From positions 2,180,501 to 2,244,500 of the forward strand of contig NZ_CP029064.1 in the NCBI RefSeq assembly GCF_003076275.1: a DNA stretch of 64,000 bases, given 5' to 3'. Position 1 is the stretch's first letter. Every line of letters starts with the position of its first letter. The notes below the pieces were generated by a model. The model saw only the letters and a program-made list of their open reading frames with translations. It was not told the origin of the DNA and made no database searches. This DNA comes from Microbulbifer sp. A4B17. GTDB taxonomy: Bacteria; Pseudomonadota; Gammaproteobacteria; Pseudomonadales; Cellvibrionaceae. The translations under genes and the position numbers were made by a program. This document shows positions 18,277 to 26,894 of this stretch, piece by piece.

Positions 18277-19197
18277 ATGCAGCATCTACATCAATACTTG
18301 GGACATTTGTACGTTTTCCGGTTGGTCATTGAGCAAGGCAGTTTTCAGGGAGCAGCTAATCAGCTGGGCTTACCTCGCTCATCAGTCAGCAAAAAGTTGG
18401 CACAGCTGGAGGGGTTTGTTGATCAGCGTCTATTGCACAGAAGTACGCGGCAATTGCGCCTTACGGATGCCGGTGCTGCTTTGTTGCAAGCAACTGAGAC
18501 TATGGCTCAGCTAATGAGCAATACCGAACACCTGATCCTCTCCCACCAGGATGAAGCTGTTGGTAGAGTTAAAATAAGTTGCTCTACCTTAATGGGGCAG
18601 CGGTACTTATTGCCATCCATACCATTACTAAAGCAACGTTACCCAAAAATTACTTTTCAAGTGAACTTAAGCGATAAGGTTGTGAACTTACTGGATGAAG
18701 GAGTTGATATTGCGATTCGCACGGGGCATTTGCCGGACTCTTCATTGGTAGCGCGCCGAATAGGTGAAAAGCGTTGGGGGTGGTTTGCCAGCCCGGATTA
18801 TTTGGAGAATCGGGGTGAGCCTAATTCTCCAGATGATTTAAGCCAGCATCAATGCTTAGTGTTTAGTAACCAAACAACAACCATTGATCACTGGCACTTT
18901 TCTAACGATGATAACGAAATAAAGACTATTGCCATCGACCCGGCGATGGTGGTCGATGATGGTCGTACATTGGTTGAATTAGCTACAATGGGTCAAGGTA
19001 TAGTTATGATTGATCCCCTTCTGGTGCGTAGCGAATTAGTAGAAGGTAAATTGATGTCTATCTTTCAGCAATGGAGAAGCCCTGAGTTGCAGCCGATCCA
19101 TCTAGTGTGCTTGGGAAGGTCTATAAGAAGTAAAGCGGTAGAAGTAGTTTGGCAGGCATTGGTTGAGGGCTTGCAGAGGGATTTAATCCAGCCTTAA
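18277..19197 (+). CDS. LysR family transcriptional regulator
   Basis: This 306-residue LysR regulator has a helix-turn-helix at residues about 22-42 (GSFQGAANQLGLPRSSVSKK) and an effector-binding domain of the CrgA/AaeR-like group. It is divergent from the SDR gene, its likely target. A terminator at 19390-19428 probably ends the transcript; a small gene lies on the opposite strand between them. Confidence 0.9.
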   Translation: MQHLHQYLGHLYVFRLVIEQGSFQGAANQLGLPRSSVSKKLAQLEGFVDQRLLHRSTRQLRLTDAGAALLQATETMAQLMSNTEHLILSHQDEAVGRVKISCSTLMGQRYLLPSIPLLKQRYPKITFQVNLSDKVVNLLDEGVDIAIRTGHLPDSSLVARRIGEKRWGWFASPDYLENRGEPNSPDDLSQHQCLVFSNQTTTIDHWHFSNDDNEIKTIAIDPAMVVDDGRTLVELATMGQGIVMIDPLLVRSELVEGKLMSIFQQWRSPELQPIHLVCLGRSIRSKAVEVVWQALVEGLQRDLIQP

Positions 19198-19216
19198 AAG
19201 CAAATATGGCAGGGTT

Positions 19217-19369
19217 TTACGTATTATCTCTTTTTTTCTTTTGAATTTCCTGAAGCTTCTTTCTTTTTAATTCTCTTTTCTTTTGGTAGTAGCGCTTGTC
19301 GACATATCTAAGCAGTAGCCATAAGACAAGCGCAGCAACAATGCCAATCAGGTATCCTTTCCCGTACAT
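19217..19369 (-). CDS. 50-residue single-pass membrane miniprotein with basic tail
   Basis: This short frame encodes MYGKGYLIGIVAALVLWLLL (residues 1-20, one transmembrane helix). A highly charged, lysine/arginine-rich helical tail follows to residue 50 (KKRELKRKKLQEIQKKKR). Helix plus positive tail predicts a cytoplasmic C-terminus that could touch RNA, DNA or the membrane surface. It lies 72 bases downstream of, and in the same direction as, the BLF1/CNF1-like gene. No good Shine-Dalgarno is visible (AGGT 12 bases away), so translation is uncertain. I know no family for it. Confidence 0.45.
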   Translation of the reverse strand: MYGKGYLIGIVAALVLWLLLRYVDKRYYQKKRELKRKKLQEIQKKKRDNT

Positions 19370-19389
19370 GTTATGTGCGACCTGCTGCT

Positions 19390-19428
19390 GGCCAGATTGA
19401 TACTCTGTTCAACCAATCTGGCCTTTTT
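19390..19428 (+). terminator. intrinsic terminator (plus strand)
   Basis: A 10-bp perfect stem (GGCCAGATTG with CAATCTGGCC) and a 14-base loop are followed by TTTTT. The direction fits the LysR gene ending at 19197. Confidence 0.75.
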
Positions 19429-19441
19429 AAAAACCTGATTA

Positions 19442-20233
19442 TTAGTAGGCAAAATAGGGCAGGTAAGAACTCCAGTCGGTCCATACGAGCTGCTGGACAG
19501 TTCTATTCACACCATTGGTTTGCATGTAAAAGTTCCACTGGCCAGTTTCCTTAACACCTATTACGTTTTTATTTTGCAGATTAATGGCCGCAAAGTTTGA
19601 TTGAATCAAAATGTAACGATTAGGGTCCAGGCCGCCAACTTTAGAGGCATCGATTAGCTGAGTGACGTCTGTTCGCAAGTAGCTTCTCTGCGTGCTGGCA
19701 AATACACTGAGAGGTGTATTATTAATAATAGTTTGATTTACCTGGTTGTAACTATTAAATGGATGGGGTTGCAAGTGTCCCATAGAGAGCTGGCCACCAC
19801 CCCAGTCAAGAATGATTAAACTACAACCAGTTTGACGCTCGGTTACCCAGAAATCCGCATTTGCTGTATTGGGCCGTAATAGCGCAGTATATCGATTCAC
19901 AGAATTGTGTCCCCGCGTTGGGGTTGTGAGTGCCTGAATATAGATTCTACTGTCGTTATTTGGTGCACCCGGGCCAATATTGATATTTCCCATATTGAGT
20001 GAGAAAGGAACTCGGGCCAGTTGCGTTTGATGCCCAGGCTGGAGGCCGATTTGCAAGCGATAATTTTGTAGTGCAGTTTGTGGGTCAGCTTTCAGTGCTC
20101 TAAGTGCGTTACGCGAGTTTAATTGATCTTGTAGCGGCATGGCTATGGACTCCATTTCATCGATACCTGGCATGATACCGCATATTTTTGGCAGGTTTGT
20201 AGAGCCTGAGGATATAAAGTAATTACACTTCAT
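19442..20233 (-). CDS. putative BLF1/CNF1-like glutamine deamidase domain protein
   Basis: This 263-residue protein has no family I can name with confidence. Its core (residues about 128-155) is a predicted beta-hairpin carrying QTGC (Cys137) and, 16 residues on, MGH (His153), followed by LQPHPF. Burkholderia BLF1 and E. coli CNF1 place their catalytic Cys in an LSGC motif, with the His 12-15 residues later on the next strand. A later block, NVIGVKETGQWNFYMQ, also recalls BLF1's C-terminal strands as I remember them. If this is right, it deamidates or transglutaminates a target glutamine. No signal peptide is evident. The start is uncertain: the ATG at 20233 is the longest, and one at 20140 has GGAG nine bases upstream. 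Confidence 0.45.
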   Translation of the reverse strand: MKCNYFISSGSTNLPKICGIMPGIDEMESIAMPLQDQLNSRNALRALKADPQTALQNYRLQIGLQPGHQTQLARVPFSLNMGNINIGPGAPNNDSRIYIQALTTPTRGHNSVNRYTALLRPNTANADFWVTERQTGCSLIILDWGGGQLSMGHLQPHPFNSYNQVNQTIINNTPLSVFASTQRSYLRTDVTQLIDASKVGGLDPNRYILIQSNFAAINLQNKNVIGVKETGQWNFYMQTNGVNRTVQQLVWTDWSSYLPYFAY

Positions 20234-20343
20234 TGCGAAGCGGTAGCTTTTATATTAAATGATTTTTTTTGATTTATGGTCGTCAAGGTGTTTGGGGAAG
20301 TATAAGCTAAGTAATTTAGAAAAATTGCTTTTTATGTAGGTGA

Positions 20344-20988
20344 GTTTTTGTCATATGTCTGCCAGCCCTGTCTTCTTTTTCTATAAATACCTTTCCTGGC
20401 CTAACTCAAGAGCAGAAAAGAATTTTAAACTTTTTTGAGGTATTCTCAGTAGTAATATTCACTTTTGAGTATATATGCCGCGTTTATGCAGCTCAAAATA
20501 GGTTAAATTTTATCTTCAGCTTTTATGGTTTGATTGATCTTATGGCGTTCTTGCCATTTTATATGGCTTCAGGGATGGACTTAAGGGCGCTTAGAATTGT
20601 TCGCTTATTTCAAGTTTTTAGAGTTTTAAAATTGTTACGCTACAGTAAGGCTGTTGCTCGATTTAGCCGTGCATTTCGTATGGTTAAGGAGGAATTGGTA
20701 TTGTTTGGTGTAACAGCTCTGATCTTACTTTATTTGTCTGCTGTAGGTATCTATTACTTTGAGAGCGCTGCTCAGCCGGAACAATTTAAATCTATCTTTC
20801 ACAGTTTGTGGTGGGCAGTTACAACCTTGACCACTGTGGGTTATGGTGACATGTATCCAGTTACTCTCGGTGGGAGAATATTTACTTTCTTTGTGCTTTT
20901 GATTGGTTTGGGAGTGGTTGCAATTCCGACAGGGCTTGTCGCTTCTGCTTTATCTAAAGCCCGGCTTGAAGATGTAGAAAGCGATTAG
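20344..20988 (+). pseudogene. 5'-truncated voltage-gated potassium channel
   Basis: The frame is open from just after a TGA at 20341-20343 and reads as a Kv-type channel: the S1-S2 loop (PGLTQEQKRILNFFEVF), S2, S3 (FYGLIDLMAFLPFY), an arginine-bearing S4 (LRALRIVRLFQVFRVLKLLRY), S5, and a pore with the selectivity filter TTVGYGD, then S6. The start and most of S1 are missing, and no ATG precedes S3 in this frame. The first usable starts are TTG 20530 and ATG 20542. It is therefore probably a broken gene. A short pore protein from an internal start is conceivable, because S4 to S6 are intact. Confidence 0.7.
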
Positions 20989-21009
20989 TAATAAGCGCTA
21001 ATAGGGTAT

Positions 21010-21618
21010 TTAATTGAATTCAATCGCTTTACTATTGATAAACAGCTGGGTATCAACGGGTGTAGCATTAGAAACGGTTTGAAGTGACATACAGGCTTGC
21101 CGGCAACAATGCATAAATTTGACAAGTTTTTCTTCTGGCTCATCGCTTTCAACAATCAAATGCATTTCCACTCTGTCACCCTTGCCGAAGACTTCTTCCG
21201 GTTTGATACCCCCAAAATTCAAAGTGGTTGAGAACTCAGTCTTTTGCTCTAGCCTTACGCTTTTTAATTTGATCTCGCCAAGTTTAGCCAGCATTTCGAT
21301 GTGAGACATCAGGCAAAGGGCTAGTCCTGCAGAGAAGTACATAATTGGAGATGGAGCGCTGCCTCTACCGCCGACTGCTGTGCCTTCATCACAGATAAGC
21401 TCCCAGGTTCCGCCATTAGGAACGTTGGAGAATATGGTGGCTTTTTTTAGATGATGCCCCTCGTGCATTTGCTCGACATTAATATGGGCGTGAAACTTCA
21501 GTAGCTGGCCCTGTTTCACCTTATCGAGGTGTGGTGGTGCAAAGGTTACTTGGTGTGCATCTTCATCCAATTTGCGAACAATAGTAGAGCTAGACATTTC
21601 CCATTGAATTGGGTCCAT
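21010..21618 (-). CDS. OsmC family protein
   Basis: This 202-residue protein has the OsmC/Ohr fold. It carries a conserved helix Cys (GLALCLMSHIEML, around residue 101) and a second Cys-rich helix (MHCCRQACMSLQT, around 170-182). Such pairs reduce organic hydroperoxides in OsmC/Ohr, but this longer branch is often uncharacterised. The start is firm, with GAGGAG eight bases before the ATG. It converges with the channel fragment, 21 bases apart. Confidence 0.8.
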   Translation of the reverse strand: MDPIQWEMSSSTIVRKLDEDAHQVTFAPPHLDKVKQGQLLKFHAHINVEQMHEGHHLKKATIFSNVPNGGTWELICDEGTAVGGRGSAPSPIMYFSAGLALCLMSHIEMLAKLGEIKLKSVRLEQKTEFSTTLNFGGIKPEEVFGKGDRVEMHLIVESDEPEEKLVKFMHCCRQACMSLQTVSNATPVDTQLFINSKAIEFN

Positions 21619-21780
21619 CTTAAGGCTCCTCAGCTTCCTGAAATTGGGCTATCGGGTCGAAGAGAGATGTATCTGCGAGTCCCGATAGGTTTGATGAACA
21701 ATAGTAAGATCAATCGAGGATAGGGTGGGAATGCTTATATTCCCACTCGTTGAGCAGGGGAAGCTCGCACTGTGAGACCT

Positions 21781-22236
21781 TTAGTCCAGTAAGGGAAGGG
21801 CAGTAAAGAGTGCGAGTTCATTTGCATAAGCTACAGCATCCTCTTTGGAGGAGAAGGTCTGTGCTTGGATTCCTTCGCTAACGCTACTATGGCGGAAAAT
21901 TAACATAACCTGCCAGTTTGGTTGGTTACTTTTACGGTCAGAAGAGTGAGGTGAGTAAGAGATAATCTTCACTCCCTTGAAAATTGCCAGAGATTGCGTC
22001 TCTGTCCAGCTATGCCACAGGGCTTGTCGTTTGGAGGTATAGCTTTTAGCGTCACCATCGATGTAATGTGTTGTTTTAAAAGAAAATGTGATTGCCGCAA
22101 GTAGGGCGCAGAGAATGGTAGCACCCCAGGAGATTGCGGAGCCTCCATCGAGAGCAAAGCTCAGGCTGACAAGGAGCCAGGTCAGAATGAACCCGCCAAA
22201 AATATAGATTGGTATTTTATTGGACTGCAGTTCCAT
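21781..22236 (-). CDS. two-helix membrane protein of unknown function
   Basis: This 151-residue protein starts MELQSNKIPIYIF at 22236, with AGGAAAG upstream; an upstream in-frame ATG lacks support. Two adjacent transmembrane helices (residues about 9-28 and 34-52) are followed by a soluble cytoplasmic domain of about 95 residues rich in strands. I do not recognise it. It lies downstream of aroF in the same direction, but beyond a terminator-like hairpin. Confidence 0.6.
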   Translation of the reverse strand: MELQSNKIPIYIFGGFILTWLLVSLSFALDGGSAISWGATILCALLAAITFSFKTTHYIDGDAKSYTSKRQALWHSWTETQSLAIFKGVKIISYSPHSSDRKSNQPNWQVMLIFRHSSVSEGIQAQTFSSKEDAVAYANELALFTALPLLD

Positions 22237-22450
22237 GTTTGCTGCTTTCCTGGTTTCCCCTAGGTGCAAGATTAGACGCCAGATTTCGGCCTCGATTTCC
22301 AAGCCGCATATTCTTATTTTTTTGATTGAAGAATATATATGACGGCTGTGCCTTACAGCACGGCAAAAGTACTCTTTTTATAGGGGCGTTATCAAGTGGG
22401 TAGCTTAATTTGTAGGGTACTGAAATTGAGTCTGGTATCTGGTTGGAGGG

Positions 22451-22473
22451 AAAGAGGCCCCTCATGGGCCTCT
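22451..22473 (-). terminator. terminator-like hairpin after aroF
   Basis: An 8-bp stem (AGAGGCCC with GGGCCTCT) and a 5-base loop are followed on the minus strand by TTTCCC. It lies 13 bases past the aroF stop. Confidence 0.5.
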
Positions 22474-22485
22474 CAAAGGAGCAGG

Positions 22486-23559
22486 TTAAGAGGCGCGTGA
22501 CTTTAGAGGCTCGCGTAATTGTTCGGCCATACCCAGCAGCAGAGACTCGGTAGTTTCCCAATCGATACATTTATCCGTAACGGAAACTCCGTACTCCATA
22601 TCGCTGCGGTTCGGCAAGATTTTCTGGTTGCCGGCCTTAAGGTTACTTTCCACCATAATGCCAATAATGGAATGGTTGCCGTCGAGAATTTGGTGGGTCA
22701 CGTTGTCGACTACCAGGGGCTGTAACTCGTGATTCTTGTTGGAGTTGGCATGGCTGCAGTCAACCATTATGTTTGGCACGATATTGGATTTGCGCAGCTC
22801 CTGCTCGCACATAGCGACGCTCACCGAGTCGTAATTGGGCTTGTCATTTCCCCCGCGAAGTACAACGTGACCGTATGGATTGCCGGCGGTGTGGATAATT
22901 GCGACCTGGCCGCGCTTGTTAATACCCAGGAACCGGTGGGGATTGGCAACGGACTGCAGGGCATTAATCGCCACTTCCAGGCCGCCGTCGGTACCGTTTT
23001 TAAAGCCCACGGCAGAGGAGAGCCCGCTGGCCATTTCCCGGTGAGTTTGTGACTCTGTAGTCCGTGCACCAATGGCAGACCATGAGATCAGGTCTTGCAG
23101 GTACTGGGGAGAGATCGGGTCCAGCGCTTCTGTCGCAGTGGGTAGCCCCAGCTCGGCGACATCCAGCAGTAGCTTGCGGCCGATATGCAGTCCTTCCTCT
23201 ATCTTGAATGAGTCGTTCAAGTGAGGATCGTTGATCAGCCCCTTCCAGCCAACTGTGGTGCGGGGCTTCTCAAAATAGACACGCATTACAATCAGCAGGG
23301 TATCGGATACCTTGTCTGCTATTGCCCTTAAGCGCTTGGCATAATCCATTGCAGCGTCCACATCGTGAACGGAGCAAGGACCAATAACCACCATCAGGCG
23401 GTGGTCTTTGCGATCTAGGATGTCGCGCACGGCGGCGCGTCCTTTGGCGACTGTCGTCTCAGCGGCATCGCTAATGGGGAGTTCTGCTTTCAGCATCTCC
23501 GGGCTGATCAGTACTTCCTGGGAGACAACATTTAAGTCGTCGAACTGCTGTGTGGTCAT
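22486..23559 (-). CDS. aroF: 3-deoxy-7-phosphoheptulonate synthase, AroF-like
   Basis: This 357-residue class I DAHP synthase condenses phosphoenolpyruvate and erythrose 4-phosphate, the first step of the shikimate pathway. GPCSVHD carries the metal-binding Cys62. The FEKPRTTVGWKG, GARTTESQTHRE and MVDCSHANSNK motifs are intact. The sequence follows E. coli AroF (tyrosine-sensitive) more than AroG, for example ATEALDPISPQYL and GINKRGQVAI. Tyrosine inhibition is therefore inferred, not shown. The upstream ribosome site is weak. Confidence 0.94.
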   Translation of the reverse strand: MTTQQFDDLNVVSQEVLISPEMLKAELPISDAAETTVAKGRAAVRDILDRKDHRLMVVIGPCSVHDVDAAMDYAKRLRAIADKVSDTLLIVMRVYFEKPRTTVGWKGLINDPHLNDSFKIEEGLHIGRKLLLDVAELGLPTATEALDPISPQYLQDLISWSAIGARTTESQTHREMASGLSSAVGFKNGTDGGLEVAINALQSVANPHRFLGINKRGQVAIIHTAGNPYGHVVLRGGNDKPNYDSVSVAMCEQELRKSNIVPNIMVDCSHANSNKNHELQPLVVDNVTHQILDGNHSIIGIMVESNLKAGNQKILPNRSDMEYGVSVTDKCIDWETTESLLLGMAEQLREPLKSRAS

Positions 23560-24297
23560 GGCGTCTACTGGTTACTCTATTCCTTACTGCCGCACTGCAC
23601 CTGCAGGCGGAGGACTTATCCTACTGTGCTGTTAAGAATAGGGCTAGGGTTTCATTTGCAACCAAATATTTGGCCTACTTTTGGGATGTTCATTTGCATT
23701 CACCCCATGACAGTTTGGCACTTCAATAGCAGTTGAGGTAGCCCCGTTTGGGTAAGATTAGTGACGCGGGGTGCTACTTGCTCATCCGAATAGCCAGGGT
23801 GGCGAGAATTGTAGGGTGGGTGTTCTGCAATTAAGTGGGGCTCCTTAGTAAATAGACCTTATCGCATGTGTAGAAGCTTTGTGTTATTACAAAAACACAC
23901 AGACCAGAGAATTTTCTAAACAGGGGGGCTCTCCAACCTCTATTGGAACAACATGGGGTATTGTGCTCAAAGTACCGCAACAGAAATTGTTGGAACAAGG
24001 TCCCACCTGAGCAGTTACCAGCGGTAGTGGTGAATGGAGAATCCCTATTCAATGAGGAGATATGCGATAATCGGTGTCGGATCTTTATTGTTTATTAAAA
24101 CTTACGCAGAATATACCTAATACTGGTGAGCATCACTTCCATCAAGTGTAATATGTGCCGAGGGAGGTATTAGTCTAGACCACAGTGCTTGATGAAGATT
24201 TTCTTTATGCGCATATTTCATTATGAGGCGATTATCTACTTAGAGCAAATGAAGTTATGGATGGCTACTTAGTTTTTTTAGATAAGAGATTAATCCA
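23560..24297. other. gene-free region upstream of aroF
   Basis: I find no convincing gene in these 738 bases. Short frames here lack ribosome sites or recognisable composition. One 22-codon frame at about 24051 begins MRRYAIIGVG behind GGAGA, but it is too short to call. The aroF promoter must lie in the left part. Confidence 0.4.
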
Positions 24298-24654
24298 ATG
24301 AAAATGAACTATTTTGTTGTCGGCACCAATAATAGGAAAGCGTCAGTAAAATTTTATGATTCACTTTTTGATGGAACAGGATTTACTCAATTGTTTGCCG
24401 ATGAAAGAATGACTTTTTGGCGGTGTGAGGAGTTTACTTTTTCCGTGGCTGAACCGTTTGATGGAGAAAAAGCAAGCAATGGAAATGGTACGATGGTCGG
24501 GTTTAAAGTTGAATCTATTGGTGAGGTGGAAAGACTTTATAAAAAAGCTATTGAACTTGGTGGTACCGGCGAAGGTGAGCCAAATAAAAGGGGGTCATAT
24601 TTTTCTGCATATGTTAGGGACTTGGATAGCAATAAACTCTGTTTTTTTGAGTAG
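24298..24654 (+). CDS. VOC (glyoxalase/bleomycin resistance) family protein
   Basis: This 118-residue vicinal-oxygen-chelate protein has one full beta-alpha-beta-beta-beta pair: the N-terminal MNYFVVGTNNRKASVKFYDSLF and the C-terminal GSYFSAYVRDLDSNKLCFFE. The expected fourth metal-ligand Glu is the final residue (Glu118), while the usual first-strand His is replaced by Val/Gly, so metal binding is doubtful. The substrate is unknown, and no strong ribosome site is seen. Confidence 0.78.
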   Translation: MKMNYFVVGTNNRKASVKFYDSLFDGTGFTQLFADERMTFWRCEEFTFSVAEPFDGEKASNGNGTMVGFKVESIGEVERLYKKAIELGGTGEGEPNKRGSYFSAYVRDLDSNKLCFFE

Positions 24655-24722
24655 CAAAGTAGATGGCTTTCGTGGTGTTTCTGTTCAATTGATTGTCTCT
24701 GATAAAGGATTGTACTGAAGGA

Positions 24723-24971
24723 TTAGCGTTTAAAACGGACTTTCCGAGTTGTCACAACAGAATGATATGCGGTGATTGAATTTGTGTTTGGACCGACCCT
24801 ATGTCTTTTTAGTTCAGCTGTTATTTGATAAATTTTCTGCTTTTCAATGAAATTCATTCCAGGATTTCTGAAGTGTTTATTCAAGTCAAAATAAACATGC
24901 CCTCTGAGGGGTATACTTCCAGTCAAGGCTAAAATACAATCGTTAGCAGTCGTTTGCGTAACCGTGGCCAT
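24723..24971 (-). CDS. small hypothetical protein, doubtful
   Basis: This 82-residue frame starts MATVTQTTAND and ends with a basic tail (VTTRKVRFKR). The composition is protein-like, but there is no ribosome site and I do not recognise it. It could be a remnant of a longer gene. Confidence 0.3.
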   Translation of the reverse strand: MATVTQTTANDCILALTGSIPLRGHVYFDLNKHFRNPGMNFIEKQKIYQITAELKRHRVGPNTNSITAYHSVVTTRKVRFKR

Positions 24972-25078
24972 ACTGGCTAAGAGATAAATTCTAACCCTTT
25001 GTTTGATATCACCAAGTAAGCTTGATTTTCAGGTCCATAATTTCTTGTGTTAGTGAATATTAGGGTAAATCAGCAACA

Positions 25079-25810
25079 TTAAGAGTTAGCTGTGGGAGGG
25101 GCGCCATGCTGTTGAGTTGACAGGGCTGTGAATAATGTCATTACTACCGGTAGTGCAAGAGAAGGGAAACCCCAAATCTTATATCCAATAGTGCCAAGAA
25201 CAACACCAATTATAAATCCAAAAATTACCCCAAAATAATATTTGGCTTTAGCAGAAGCCTGAGGGTAGGGTAGATCACTGATGTTCTTATCTGCACGGAA
25301 ATTATCTAGCATTTCAAAAGCAGCAGCGAAAAGATTGGTAGAATTTCCTGTCATAAAGTGTGTAGGAGCCCTTTTGTTAAGCACCCTGAAGAATATTGTA
25401 CTGTGAAGTGACATAGTAGCAATTGCGAAAAAAGAAATGATAAAGGTATTTGCGGCATAAGGAGATGAAAGTTTTCCTATGTAACTGCCGATAAGAAAGA
25501 ATAGAAGCATGAGTCCAGTCTCTATAAAGAGCATGATGGTTGCGGTATTTGTTTTTTGTAAATGCAGTTTTCTAATGAGATAAATCCAGAAAACTTGAAG
25601 AAGGATAAAGGAGAAAAGAATAAAAGATTTTGTGATGTAGTTTGGGTTGTTGCTCGCAAAATCAGTAATGGCGAGGACAATTGTGCCTGTGATAAAGGTT
25701 GTAAAACTCCCGAATAAACCCAAAATGCAGACAGCTTCTGCAAAGCCTGCAACAAATGCCAGGAGATACTCTATGTTTATTTGTGTGCTAGAAATTGCTT
25801 CATGGCGCAT
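25079..25810 (-). CDS. DUF1275 (YoaK-like) membrane protein
   Basis: This 243-residue integral membrane protein has six to seven hydrophobic helices. The AFVAGFAEAVCILGLFGSF...TGTIV segment at residues 18-45 and a later THFMTGNSTNL match DUF1275, a transporter-like family of unknown substrate. A GAGA-rich stretch precedes the ATG. It stands alone in a gene-poor zone. Confidence 0.82.
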   Translation of the reverse strand: MRHEAISSTQINIEYLLAFVAGFAEAVCILGLFGSFTTFITGTIVLAITDFASNNPNYITKSFILFSFILLQVFWIYLIRKLHLQKTNTATIMLFIETGLMLLFFLIGSYIGKLSSPYAANTFIISFFAIATMSLHSTIFFRVLNKRAPTHFMTGNSTNLFAAAFEMLDNFRADKNISDLPYPQASAKAKYYFGVIFGFIIGVVLGTIGYKIWGFPSLALPVVMTLFTALSTQQHGAPPTANS

Positions 25811-26894
25811 ATTTTTCTCTGCATTGTGAGAGGTATAAATGGAGTGCGTGTCTTTGGATGTTTCTGCTCAATAGTTTACTTTACATATTAAGGTTTACGG
25901 AGCGACAATATATTAATATAGTGAATAGGTGCTCATTGTGGATTGTGTGACTCAAATTTTTACAGGATGTAGATGGTATTTGATATCAGGCCATTAAGTA
26001 TGGGTGTAATGCGCTGGATTGTTGAAGTTAAGTTTAATGGCGCTTGGGGGTGGTGCTATGTTACGTTAAATGTGCTGAGTGGTTTTTTATGTAAGGTTCG
26101 TACTAGCTGGATTTAAATGTAGGCTTTCTGAGAAATATAGGAGTGTACGTTGTTGAGTGGAGAAATATGTAGCTGAGGTTGAATTATAATGTGCAAAATC
26201 TCATGGTCGTGAGCAGCTTGGAATTTTGGTTGCCAAATGACTGATAGAAAGTCAGGTTTACCCAGAAAAGATAAGGGGTATGAGGTTTTCCTTGTAGTGC
26301 TCTACGAGTAAAAATATAAATAAAACAAACCAATTAATTATGGATGGGTTGGTTTGTGGTGTCTTTACGCTTTAATCAGTAGCATACTTTAAAAAATAAT
26401 TGTTCCGATACTGTCATTCTTGGGTATACAAAAATACTGTTAATAGCTAAAATATTTCTGTGCCCATATTAAATTTTAATCGATTGTTGGTGGGAGCTGC
26501 AAGAAGAGGGGCAATAGAAGTATCGGTTATTTATAACGAAATTAAGATGGAGTAAAATTATTTGTGCTTTAAGTAATAATATTAGTTCTGGAGATCTATA
26601 GAAAAGTATTTGTCTGCTGAGAGAAAAGGCGACTCGAGCAGTGAGTTTTTGATTATGATCCAGATTTAGCTTTTTATGATTATCGATTTACTTTGCATCA
26701 TGAAAGATGATTATGATTAAAGTGTAATAGTAATTGACAATCTGCTTTGCTCTTCACTGCCCTCTGAGTAGAGTGTCTATTGTGTTGTTGATAACATAAT
26801 AAAAAATGGAGACTCGGTAAAGGATGTCAATCATTTCAGACATGATGCATACCCTGAAGAGTGTTGAAGTCAAATAAGATTTAATGCCTACATG
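25811..26894. other. 1.1-kb AT-rich region without a recognised gene
   Basis: No coding region longer than a few dozen codons is visible on either strand. A 9-bp stem (ACAAACCAA with TTGGTTTGT) at 26325-26357 has a 15-base loop and no T-tract. The region may be decayed DNA; a small RNA cannot be excluded by reading alone. Confidence 0.4.

Noticed and set aside
23831..24052. 73-codon minus-strand frame
   Set aside because: Low-complexity, odd composition and no ribosome site.
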